Below, one piece after another: positions 38,973 to 46,441 of a DNA stretch of 64,000 nt. Numbering within the stretch: position 1 is the first letter of the stretch; every line of letters starts with the position of its first letter. The position numbers and the translations under genes were made by a program. The notes beneath the pieces were generated by a model that was not told the origin of the DNA, ran no database searches, and worked only from the letters and a program-made list of their open reading frames with translations. The stretch comes from Actibacterium sp. XHP0104 (GTDB lineage: Bacteria > Pseudomonadota > Alphaproteobacteria > Rhodobacterales > Rhodobacteraceae): positions 62,001 through 126,000 of the forward strand of contig NZ_JAOWLE010000003.1 of the NCBI RefSeq assembly GCF_025751515.1, written 5' to 3'.

Positions 38973-39249
38973 GCGTCTCGATCACAATTGGTCAACGTTA
39001 CTGCCACAATTCTCGTCGCCTCTCGTGCGCGACGAAAGCACGAAGTGTTCCCCTCGCGTTCTCCCGGTATTGGGGCTGCGGGTGCTGGAGAGTGGTGTTA
39101 TGCCAAGAATTGTGGGGCTTCTGGACATGTGGCCCTCGCCTTGGAACGGCGGGAGCTGGAGGATTTGTGGTGTCGATGGCTGCGCGGCCCGGGGCTGGGG
39201 GTGGGGGCAGTTTTGCGCGATACGTTTCTTGCGGTTCAGGCGCGGGGGC
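38973..39249. other. Intergenic stretch, no gene seen
   Basis: Short frames in both directions have no ribosome site and unnatural composition. The likely contents are the promoter of the TerS-like operon (minus strand) and the flank of the iteron region that follows. Confidence 0.5.
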
Positions 39250-39515
39250 GGTGCCCCGGGCGCCCCTAGGGGCGCCCCACTTTATCCCTCGATAACATGG
39301 ACTTAGGCCGCAGGGTGCCCCGGGTGCCCCGACTCGTCCGAACTCTCTCTATAGAACGGCAGCGGGTCGACTGGGCTTCTCTCTATTCCTCTCTCTCTAA
39401 AAGAAGAGAAGTAGGGGCACCCGGGCACCCCGAAGAAGAATTCCCCTTATTTCTATGGCCAGACCGGGGGTGCCCCATGAGGCACCCTAGGGGCACCCCG
39501 GGGCACCCGGGGCAC
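39250..39515. repeat. Iteron cluster, candidate replication origin
   Basis: The motif GGGGCACC or its complement GGTGCCCC occurs repeatedly in both orientations: 39250, 39313, 39322, 39414, 39423, 39467, 39481, 39490, 39500 and 39509 (approximate starts). Some copies are in tandem at 9-10-bp spacing. Between two groups (about 39341-39412) the sequence changes to a pyrimidine/AT-rich run (CTCTCTATAGAAC, CTCTCTCTAAAAGAAGAG). Iterons flanking an easily melted tract, next to the primase-helicase gene, are what a P4-type origin would look like. Packaging-site repeats are the alternative. Confidence 0.65.
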
Positions 39516-39537
39516 GAACCCCGAGCGTCGCTCCCCA

Positions 39538-42108
39538 TCACATCGAGCCTTCCGGCCTGAACAGCCGCTCCTTGCCGCTCTTGGCTAGGAAGTCGCCCAG
39601 CTCTCCGTCGTGCGCCTCAACCGCCTCCCAGAACTCCGCATCGCCCCAGATCAGGTGATCTGGCGACCTGCCTCCGAAGAGCTTGATCCGCCGCGTCCGA
39701 CCGCTCTTGCCGGTCGTCTTCGTGTCCTTGATCAGCCCCGCCGCCTTGAGCGCCGCCGCAATGTCCTCAACGGTCGCCTTGGGCTCCGACATCCGAACGG
39801 TCTCCAGAACGACCTTGGACGAGACGCACTGCCCGTCCTCGATCCCGTCCAGCAGTTCCAGCACGAGCTTCTGGCTCAGCTTCATCGAGCGGAGCACCAC
39901 CTCCTCACGCCGCTTCGTCTTCGGCGCTTGTTCTTCCGGCACGACATACGCCCCTTCGCCCCGGGCTTCGAAGGTCGCCGCCCAGTGCGCGATGATCTCC
40001 AGCCCTCCGGCAACGATCCATCGGTTCAGTTCGATGAACTTCTCCCGGGGCCACGCCGCCTCAGCGACGTCAGGCAAGAACCAGCGCCGGTCAGCCCCAT
40101 CGACCTTGATTGCGTCCGGACGGTTCGACTGACCGATCACGTGCAGCCAGTTGTCGTACTCGCGAGGCTTCTCGTACTTCTCGTTCACGCTGATCCGGTC
40201 GTCGGTGATCACGGACTTCATGCGGTTATAGAAATCCCAGCCGCCGCCTTGGTAAATCTCAGCCAGCACCGCCAGACGCTTCCGCGCCGCCCAACCATTG
40301 AAGTCGCTCCGCAGATCAGCGTCGCTCGGGAACGCGGTGTTATGGCACCCGGTCAGCGGTGTGAGGATCTTGTCCGTCAGCGTCGATTTTCCGACACCTT
40401 GGGCTTCCGAGATCAGCAGCACACCCCATGACATTCGGATGTCCGGGCGTGCGATGTGGGTCGCCATCCACCGCTTCATCTGCTTGCGTTCCTCTTCGAC
40501 GGGGAAGAGGTACTCCAGGAACTTTTCCCAGAGCGCGGCGTCGCCCTCCTTGGGCTTGATGGCGGACGGCTTGAAGATGTTGAAGCCCATCTTGCCACTG
40601 CCGGGGATGTGATCGACGCCCGTCTTCGCAGAGGGGACGTAGGAGGTCTTGTGAGCGTGGATCGCGCTCTCGCGAAGCAGCTCCTTCCTCACCGACCCCT
40701 TCCCGACAGCACACAGCCGCAGCACCGCGTCGTCGAAGGCTGTGAACGGAATGACGTGCCACGGCATTTGTGCATTCACGAAGATCTGCTCGTCTTGGAT
40801 CGGCACCCATTCGCGCTTGCCCGCCGCCGTCAGCCGCAGATACCCACCATCCGGCTTCCGCTCGGCGAGCCACGTGGCCGGTTGAGCCATCTCCATTAGC
40901 GACGGCATCCGGTCCCGGGCTCCGCCCTTCCAGCCCTTCTCCTTGTCGAACGGGTCGTCGCCGAGGTCGAAGCTCACCCCGAACCGCTGGCCGAAGTCGA
41001 TGTAGGCCGCTGTGAGGGCGGAACGCCGCGCGATCTCCGGCCACGCCGAGCGTCCCTCGTCGTCGTTGTCACAGACGATGCAGACCCGCTCGATGCCGTG
41101 CTTCCGAAGAACAGACCAATCGGTGCGACCGGGGTTCTTCGCGCCGCCGATCCAGCCGAGGTGGGCGGCATTCTCGAGATCACGCCCCCACGGATGGGCC
41201 TTCCGCGCCTCCCGCGCCTCCCGTGTCTTCCCTTCAGCCAGCCAGCGAGCGTGCGCCGCCGCTTTCGCGCCTTCGTGGAGGAAGGCCACCTTGTGATCTT
41301 CGAGCTGTTCCATGCCCCACATCGGAAGCTGCCCCGGGGGGTGCATCATGCGCCAGACCTTGTCGTCCCAGTAGGTCCACGGGCGGTAGTCCTTGCCCGG
41401 CTTGCCGTCCTTGCCCTCGGTCGGCACCCGGACCTGAACCACCAGGATGCGACGGTCCTTCTGACCCTCTGCGGTCGACGCCTCGCGGAACTCGAAGACG
41501 CCGTTTGGACCGGCCTTCTTCATCATCTCCTTCATCTGGGGCGGGGCATTCCCGATCCGGTGCAGCGGGAGTATCTGCGGGAACCGGACCGTTGCCCATT
41601 CAGCCGAGATCGCTGCCTGTTCTTCCTCGCTGGGCAGCAGGTGCCCTTCCGTCAGCGGCTGGCGTTCGCCCTTTTCGTAGACCTTCACCTTGCCGTCTTC
41701 GGCGAACCGGATCGTGAACAGGTCTTCGGGATACTTGCCGGATGTGTCCGTGATCGCGGCCCGGTCGAAGCTCTGTTCCCGAGCGTGGATGCGGTTGAGG
41801 TACACCCGCACCGCCTCCACCTCGATCAGCGAAGTGACTTTTCGCTTTTCCCGCGCAGACTTACCCGAGATACTCTCGTCAGGAGTATTTTCGGCTCCAA
41901 ACGTCTGATCGCTCCCGTTCGATCCAGACGGCCCCTGCGCTTCGGCGTGGGGGCCGTTCACTTCGGGGTCGGACTTTTCTCTGCCAGAGAATTCAGCGAT
42001 ATTGTCGTCGGACATCTTGTCCCCTTTCGATCCAGAACGGTCTTGCCCGGCTTCCGTCATCCCGATGGTGCCGGGCACACCGTCTGCGGGGTTCATATGA
42101 TCATCCAT
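39538..42108 (-). CDS. Phage/plasmid primase-helicase (TOPRIM + SF3/DUF5906-type)
   Basis: An 856-residue replication protein. The N-terminal ~90 residues are low-complexity acidic. A TOPRIM-like motif CIVCDNDDEGRSAW lies at ~340-353. The SF3-type helicase has Walker A LISEAQGVGKSTLTD (~565-577), then RKRLAVLAEIYQGG (Walker B-like), and HVIGQSNRPDAI as motif C. A C-terminal winged-helix-like region (TVEDIAAALKAAGLIKDTKTTGK) follows. It resembles P4 alpha-type and DUF5906 primase-helicases of satellites and prophages and should replicate the element from the adjacent iteron region. The ATG at 42108 overlaps the stop of the preceding gene. Confidence 0.85.
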   Translation of the reverse strand: MDDHMNPADGVPGTIGMTEAGQDRSGSKGDKMSDDNIAEFSGREKSDPEVNGPHAEAQGPSGSNGSDQTFGAENTPDESISGKSAREKRKVTSLIEVEAVRVYLNRIHAREQSFDRAAITDTSGKYPEDLFTIRFAEDGKVKVYEKGERQPLTEGHLLPSEEEQAAISAEWATVRFPQILPLHRIGNAPPQMKEMMKKAGPNGVFEFREASTAEGQKDRRILVVQVRVPTEGKDGKPGKDYRPWTYWDDKVWRMMHPPGQLPMWGMEQLEDHKVAFLHEGAKAAAHARWLAEGKTREAREARKAHPWGRDLENAAHLGWIGGAKNPGRTDWSVLRKHGIERVCIVCDNDDEGRSAWPEIARRSALTAAYIDFGQRFGVSFDLGDDPFDKEKGWKGGARDRMPSLMEMAQPATWLAERKPDGGYLRLTAAGKREWVPIQDEQIFVNAQMPWHVIPFTAFDDAVLRLCAVGKGSVRKELLRESAIHAHKTSYVPSAKTGVDHIPGSGKMGFNIFKPSAIKPKEGDAALWEKFLEYLFPVEEERKQMKRWMATHIARPDIRMSWGVLLISEAQGVGKSTLTDKILTPLTGCHNTAFPSDADLRSDFNGWAARKRLAVLAEIYQGGGWDFYNRMKSVITDDRISVNEKYEKPREYDNWLHVIGQSNRPDAIKVDGADRRWFLPDVAEAAWPREKFIELNRWIVAGGLEIIAHWAATFEARGEGAYVVPEEQAPKTKRREEVVLRSMKLSQKLVLELLDGIEDGQCVSSKVVLETVRMSEPKATVEDIAAALKAAGLIKDTKTTGKSGRTRRIKLFGGRSPDHLIWGDAEFWEAVEAHDGELGDFLAKSGKERLFRPEGSM

Positions 42109-42544
42109 GGCGCTGCCCCTTCTTCTTGAAGGGCACGACCTTCCCCAGCGGGCGACGCCAGAGCGACGAGCGGTTGGCGGTCGGGCCGACATAGGCCCAT
42201 CGCTTCCCGCGCGGCATCACCTGCTCCCACACCGTCTCGGCGGTCGCGAACGACCCGGGCGTCGTCCCGGGGATGGAGCGTGTGCAGGGGATGTCGAAGG
42301 TGGCCGTCACCTCGAAGTCCGCCCAGCGCCACACCGTCAGGCTCGGCAGCTCAGGCTTCGTGTCGTTGACCGCCTCTCTTTCGGTCTCCCCGCGCGGGCC
42401 GTAGGACCGCCCCACGCTGAGCCAGTGCTGGCTGATGGGTGGACCCCACTCGGGCGGGAAGGCGGGCGTCGTCCCGAGCGCGGCCTCTCGGCAGGCGCGC
42501 AGCTCGGCAAGCGCGTCGGCATGGAGCTCTTCTTGCACGTTCAT
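42101..42544 (-). CDS. Unknown phage-type protein upstream of the primase (147 aa)
   Basis: A 147-residue protein starting MNVQEELHADALAE, with its ATG overlapping the stop of the AlpA-like gene (ATGA) and its end overlapping the primase start. It has a short N-terminal helix, then a middle with strands (LTVWRWADFEVTATFDI) and a basic C-terminus (SSLWRRPLGKVVPFKKKGQ). No family recognised. The position between regulator and primase suggests a replication accessory or single-strand-binding role; that is inference. Confidence 0.6.
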   Translation of the reverse strand: MNVQEELHADALAELRACREAALGTTPAFPPEWGPPISQHWLSVGRSYGPRGETEREAVNDTKPELPSLTVWRWADFEVTATFDIPCTRSIPGTTPGSFATAETVWEQVMPRGKRWAYVGPTANRSSLWRRPLGKVVPFKKKGQRHG

Positions 42545-42771
42545 TGCGCCGCCTCCTTGCACAGCCGCTTGCGACGGGCCTCGATCCACGCATCAAGCTC
42601 GTCGCGCCGGTAGGCGACGGTGCGCGGGCCGATGACGATGCGGTCTGGGAAGTCGCCTTGGCGCTCCAGCGACCGTATGTGCTTCGTGGTGATGCCGATG
42701 ATCTCCGCCGCCCGGGGCGCGTGGATCAGTTCTTGCCCCTCCATGGGGCGCTTACGTTCGTTCTTGGACAC
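42541..42771 (-). CDS. AlpA-type helix-turn-helix regulator / excisionase
   Basis: A 76-residue MerR/AlpA-like wHTH protein: APRAAEIIGITTKHIRSLER, then GDFPDRIVIGPRTVAYRRDELDAWIEA. This matches phage AlpA regulators and excisionases, which control integrase expression or excision. The GTG start is set at 42771, seven bases behind GGAGG. It is the first gene of the minus-strand operon AlpA-unknown-primase. Two adjacent dyad symmetries upstream (42826-42853) could be its operators. Confidence 0.85.
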   Translation of the reverse strand: MSKNERKRPMEGQELIHAPRAAEIIGITTKHIRSLERQGDFPDRIVIGPRTVAYRRDELDAWIEARRKRLCKEAAQ

Positions 42772-43186
42772 AGCAGGTCCTCCAATCGGCGTCGAGGGAG
42801 GAGACACGCAAAGGCATACGGTCCCTAACGCTCGACGCGTTACGGTTGACCGTCCTTTGCTCGTTGCTGCTGCGGCGCAGAGCGGCTCGGTTGTGAGCCG
42901 GACTTCGGCGGGCGTCCATCTCCCGCGTGTCAGACGTTCATTACGTTGGGATGGCTCTTGCTGGCGTCTCGATATTCAGCAGAGATGCGGCTACCCCGTT
43001 CGATCCAAGCTAACCATGGCGCGATTTTCTGCCAGTGAAAAGTAGGGAATTGGAACGAACAGAGAAAAATCCGAACCCGGGGAATCACGTATGCCGGGCG
43101 CTTCGGCTGTCGTTCCCCCGGGCGTTCCTCCGGCAGGCAGGCGCGATAGCCCTGCGCCAGCTCTTGTCCGCTAAGTGCCTGGAATA
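42772..43186. promoter_or_regulatory. Intergenic region upstream of AlpA, right end of element
   Basis: No convincing gene. It holds two adjacent inverted repeats: TAACGC-TCGAC-GCGTTA (42826-42842) and ACGGT-TG-ACCGT (42842-42853), about 55-80 bp upstream of the AlpA-like start. They are candidate regulator-binding sites for the early promoter. The rest (to attR) holds no feature that I recognise. Confidence 0.5.
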
Positions 43187-43236
43187 ATTGGTCGGAGTGA
43201 GAGGATTCGAACCTCCGACCCCTGCCTCCCGAAGAC
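43187..43236. repeat. attR within tRNA-Pro
   Basis: The right-hand copy of the 50-bp element repeat; identical to 32402-32451 except one base. It spans from just beyond the tRNA 3' end into the anticodon arm. Confidence 0.92.
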
Positions 43237-43265
43237 AGTGCTCTACCAGGCTGAGCTACACTCCG
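43189..43265 (-). tRNA. tRNA-Pro (anticodon CGG)
   Basis: A complete 77-nt cloverleaf with encoded CCA. The acceptor stem is CGGAGTG/CACTCCG, the D-arm AGCTCAGCCTGGTAGAGC, the anticodon loop TTCGGGA (anticodon CGG), and the T-arm GGAGGTTCGAATCCTCT. It is the integration target; the 3' half (to about the anticodon) is duplicated at 32402-32451. The present 3' half was contributed by the incoming element. Confidence 0.96.
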
Positions 43266-43279
43266 ACCGTGACGGGCGG

Positions 43280-43307
43280 ATTATACCGGTGGGTTGGGTT
43301 TGGCAAG
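43280..43307 (-). promoter_or_regulatory. Promoter of tRNA-Pro
   Basis: On the minus strand a consensus -10 TATAAT (43285-43280) lies 15-16 bases behind a -35-like CTTGCCA (43307-43301), and about 14 bp before the tRNA 5' end. The position and sequence agree with a strong housekeeping promoter. Confidence 0.7.
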
Positions 43308-43356
43308 CCCCATCGGGGCATTCTTTTCCGCCCCGGATGGCTGGCCCTGAAATGCG

Positions 43357-43384
43357 AAAGCCCCGGCGCTGGGGCCGGGGCTTT
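43357..43384 (-). terminator. Terminator after leuB
   Basis: AAAGCCCCGGC (43357-43367) and GCCGGGGCTTT (43374-43384) make an 11-bp stem with a 6-base loop. It follows leuB on the minus strand, ~17 bp past its stop. Confidence 0.75.
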
Positions 43385-43401
43385 GCGGTGGTGAGTATGG
43401 C

Positions 43402-44508
43402 TTAGAGGCTGGCGTCCAGCGCGGCGACGATGGCGTCGCCCATCTGGCTGGTCGAAACCGGGGTCACGCCTTCCTGGCCCAGGAGGTCGGCCGTGCGCAC
43501 ACCGTCGGCCAGCACTTTTTCCACAGCGGCCTCAAGGCGGTCAGCCTCGGCGCCCAGGTCGAACGAATAGCGCAGCGCCATGGCGAACGACAGGACGCAG
43601 GCGATCGGGTTGGCCTTGCCCTGACCGGCGATGTCGGGGGCCGAGCCGTGCACCGGCTCGTACAGCGCCTTGGGACGACCGTTCTCCATCGGGGCGCCCA
43701 GCGAGGCCGAGGGCAGCATGCCCAGGCTGCCGGTCAGCATGGCGGCGGCATCCGACAGCAGGTCGCCGAACAGGTTGTCGGTGACGATCACGTCGAACTG
43801 CTTGGGCCAGCGGCACAGCTGCATCGCGCCGGCGTCGGCATACATGTGCGACAGTTCCACATCCGCGTATTCGGCGGCGTGCACCTCGGTGACGACATCG
43901 CGCCACAGGATGCCCGATTCCATCACGTTGGCTTTTTCCATCGAGCAGACCTTGTTGCCGCGACGGCGCGCCAGCTCGAACGCCGAACGGGCAACGCGGG
44001 CGATCTCGGATTCGGTGTAACGCTGGGTATTAATGCCCACGCGCTCGTTGCCTTCCTTGATGATGCCGCGCGGTTCACCGAAGTAGATGCCGCTGGTCAG
44101 CTCGCGCACGATCATGATGTCGAGGCCGGCGACCACATCCTTTTTCAGCGACGAGAAATCGGCCAGCGCGTCAAAGCACTGGGCCGGGCGCAGGTTCGAA
44201 TACAGGTCCATTTCCTTGCGCAGGCGCAGCAGGCCGCGTTCGGGTTTCACGCTGAAATCAAGGTTGTCATAGGCGGGGCCGCCCACGGCGCCCAGCAGCA
44301 CGGCGTCCACTTCCTGGGCGCGGGCCATGGTTTCGTCGGTCAGGGGCGTGCCATGCGCATCATACGAGCAGCCGCCAACAAGGCCTTCGCTGACATCGAA
44401 GGACAGGTCGCGCTTGGCGCCGTACCAGTCGATGATCTTGCGCACCTCGGCCATCACCTCGGGGCCGATGCCGTCGCCGGCAAGGATCAGAAGGGAACCA
44501 GTGGTCAT
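43402..44508 (-). CDS. leuB: 3-isopropylmalate dehydrogenase
   Basis: A 368-residue LeuB. The N-terminal NAD-binding-fold opening is [17 protein letters not shown]; the substrate/metal block is [16 protein letters not shown], and the signature [27 protein letters not shown] carries the Asp metal ligands. It oxidises and decarboxylates 3-isopropylmalate in leucine synthesis. The start MTTGSLL gives the usual family length. leuD and leuC are on the same strand at 48566 and 50656 with unrelated genes between. Confidence 0.97.
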   Translation of the reverse strand: MTTGSLLILAGDGIGPEVMAEVRKIIDWYGAKRDLSFDVSEGLVGGCSYDAHGTPLTDETMARAQEVDAVLLGAVGGPAYDNLDFSVKPERGLLRLRKEMDLYSNLRPAQCFDALADFSSLKKDVVAGLDIMIVRELTSGIYFGEPRGIIKEGNERVGINTQRYTESEIARVARSAFELARRRGNKVCSMEKANVMESGILWRDVVTEVHAAEYADVELSHMYADAGAMQLCRWPKQFDVIVTDNLFGDLLSDAAAMLTGSLGMLPSASLGAPMENGRPKALYEPVHGSAPDIAGQGKANPIACVLSFAMALRYSFDLGAEADRLEAAVEKVLADGVRTADLLGQEGVTPVSTSQMGDAIVAALDASL

Positions 44509-44567
44509 CGTCTTATTTTCCTCAGAGAAATGGGTTGCGCAGGGCCTAGCCGCTTGGCTCTCGCGGG

Positions 44568-45464
44568 TCAAGCAAGATGGGGGGGCAGGCCCTCGGCCAG
44601 CATGTCCCAGACCCGGCGCAGGCGCGCGGTGTTGCGCAGGGCCTCATGCGCGGTCAGCCAGACGGGAAGCGGCGGGATCGGCAGGTCGGGCAGCACCCGT
44701 TCGACCCGGGTGTCGTGCCGCGCCACCGCCACCTGCCCAAAGCCCAGCCCGCAGCCCGCGCGCACCAGTTCCCAATAGACCGCGTTCTGATCACAGCGCA
44801 ACGCAAACCCGTGCCGGTCGATCACATGCCCGTTGTCGCGCAGGCCCAGGATGATGTCTTCGTTGCGGTCATAGCCGACCAGGTCGTGGGTCAGCGCCTC
44901 GTCCAGCGTGGCAGGCCGCCCGCGTCGATCAAGATAGGCGCGCGCGCCGAACAGCCCCAGTTCAAGATCGCCCAGATGCCGGGCGACCACGTCCAGCTGG
45001 GTCGGGCGATACATGCGCAGGGCGATGTCGGCCTCGCGGAACAGCAGGTTCTCGGTGGTGTCCGAGGGCACAAGCTCGATCTCGATCTCGGGGTGGCGGG
45101 CGCGGATCTGCGCCAGGATCGGCGGCAGCAGGTAATGCGCCACGACAACGCTGGCGGTCAGGCGCACGACGCCGCGCAGGTCCTCGGTGCGTCCCGCCGC
45201 GATCAGCGCCATCTGCCCCGCCGCCTGTCGCATCGCCTGGGCGGCGGGCAACAGCGCGGCGCCGGTTTCAGTCAAGATCAGCCCGCGCGGCTGGCGGTGA
45301 AACAGGGTGACGCCCAGCGCGTCCTCTATCGCCCGCACCTGACGGCCCAGCGTCGGCTGGCTGCTGCCCAGCCGGCGCGCGGCCGCCGACAGAGACCCGG
45401 TTTCGGCGACGGCCACAAAGGCCTGCACCAGTGACCAGTCGAGAGAGGAAAGCGCCTTATCCAT
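44568..45464 (-). CDS. LysR family transcriptional regulator
   Basis: A 298-residue LysR-type regulator starting [19 protein letters not shown]. The HTH is [20 protein letters not shown] with wing [20 protein letters not shown]; the effector domain begins [20 protein letters not shown]. It is divergent from the epimerase-like gene (45557), with ~90 bp between, so that gene is a likely target. It lies 59 bp upstream of leuB, though a link is not evident. Confidence 0.9.
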   Translation of the reverse strand: MDKALSSLDWSLVQAFVAVAETGSLSAAARRLGSSQPTLGRQVRAIEDALGVTLFHRQPRGLILTETGAALLPAAQAMRQAAGQMALIAAGRTEDLRGVVRLTASVVVAHYLLPPILAQIRARHPEIEIELVPSDTTENLLFREADIALRMYRPTQLDVVARHLGDLELGLFGARAYLDRRGRPATLDEALTHDLVGYDRNEDIILGLRDNGHVIDRHGFALRCDQNAVYWELVRAGCGLGFGQVAVARHDTRVERVLPDLPIPPLPVWLTAHEALRNTARLRRVWDMLAEGLPPHLA

Positions 45465-45556
45465 ACAGGAATGAATAGCAGCCCCTCAGTTTCGGGCAAT
45501 TCCAAACGTTACATGGCCGAGATATGATTGCGGTCAATTCAGAAATGGAGCACCTC

Positions 45557-46441
45557 ATGCAGCCGATTGCACTGATCCTGGGCGGAAACGGGCGGTTGGG
45601 CCGCCATATGACGCAGGCTTTTCAACAGGCGGGCTGGGCCACGCGCCAGTTCCGGCGCGGCACAGATAACCTGTGGGATACGGCCTGGGGCGCGCAGGTG
45701 ATCGTCAATTGCTGGAACCCGCCCTATCCCGATTGGGCCGCGCAGCTGCCGCCGATGATCGACCAGCTGATCGAGGTCTCCAGCGCCAGCGGGGCGACGC
45801 TGATCCAACCGGGCAATGTCTATGTCTATGGTGACGGGTCGCCCGATATTCTGACCGAAGACACGCCGCATCGCGCGCGCAACCCGTTGGGCAAGGTGCG
45901 GATCGCGATCGAGGACCGGCTGCGCAAGTCGGGCATCCGCTGCATCCTGCTGCGCGCGGGTGATTTTCTTGATGACCAACCGTCGGGCAACTGGTTCGAC
46001 AAGGCGATGGTGACGTCGCTGGACAAGGGGCGCCTGACCTATCCGGGCAATCCCGGCATTCCCCATGCCTGGGCGTGGTTGCCCGATCTGGCGCGGGCGG
46101 CGGTGACGCTGGCCGAGCGTCGCGGTGATCTGGCTGCGTTCGAAGAGGTGGTCTTTCCCGGCTATGCCCTCACGGGGCAGGATCTGGCCCGCATCCTGGG
46201 TCAGGTGACGGGGCGCGAGGTCACGCTGCGCCCGCTGAGCTGGTTGCCCCTGCAATTGTCGAGGCCGTTCTGGCCGTTGGGGCGGCACCTGCTGGAAATG
46301 CGTTATCTGTGGGACATGCCGCACCGGTTGGACGGGGCAAAGTTCGGCCGGCTGGTGCCGGGCTTTGACCACACCCCGCCCGCGCAGGCCCTGCGCCTAG
46401 CGGTCCAGCACAAGATCAACCCAGACCAGATGGTGGCGTGA
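45557..46441 (+). CDS. NAD(P)-dependent epimerase/reductase family protein
   Basis: A 294-residue extended-SDR-like protein. The Rossmann motif is ALILGGNGRLGRHM; NVYVYGDGSPDILTEDTPHRARNPLGKVRIAIEDRLR carries the usual Thr/Tyr-type pattern region, and LLRAGDFLDDQ follows. The ATG at 45557 is preferred, since GGAG lies seven bases before it; upstream ATGs at 45524 and 45545 have none. It is divergent from the LysR regulator and is probably regulated by it. The catalytic YxxxK is not clear, so it may be a reductase or a binding protein; substrate unknown. Confidence 0.78.
   Translation: MQPIALILGGNGRLGRHMTQAFQQAGWATRQFRRGTDNLWDTAWGAQVIVNCWNPPYPDWAAQLPPMIDQLIEVSSASGATLIQPGNVYVYGDGSPDILTEDTPHRARNPLGKVRIAIEDRLRKSGIRCILLRAGDFLDDQPSGNWFDKAMVTSLDKGRLTYPGNPGIPHAWAWLPDLARAAVTLAERRGDLAAFEEVVFPGYALTGQDLARILGQVTGREVTLRPLSWLPLQLSRPFWPLGRHLLEMRYLWDMPHRLDGAKFGRLVPGFDHTPPAQALRLAVQHKINPDQMVA

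Larger units (their letters stand above)
32402..43236. mobile_element. 10.8-kb integrative element in tRNA-Pro(CGG), phage-satellite type
   Basis: Fifty-bp direct repeats (32402-32451 and 43187-43236, one mismatch at 32433/43218) bound a unit of exactly 10,785 bp. The right repeat lies in the intact tRNA-Pro gene, and the left is the displaced 3' half. Inside are integrase, methyltransferase/nuclease-like cargo, AlpA-type regulator, primase-helicase, iteron region, TerS-like and TerL genes and four small unknown genes. No portal, capsid, protease or tail genes are present. The size, gene set and tRNA site fit a phage satellite (P4/PICI-like grouping), but a trimmed prophage is possible. All frames look intact. 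Confidence 0.85.

Noticed and set aside
38929-39306. Open frames in the gap upstream of the TerS-like gene
   Set aside because: They overlap the iterons, lack ribosome sites and have unnatural composition.
39250-39515. Repeats examined as a CRISPR array
   Set aside because: Units are only 8-10 bp, occur in both orientations and lack constant-length spacers; no cas genes are near.
43175-43405. Short plus-strand frames across tRNA-Pro
   Set aside because: They are translations of the complement of the tRNA and its flank, a frequent spurious call at tRNA genes.
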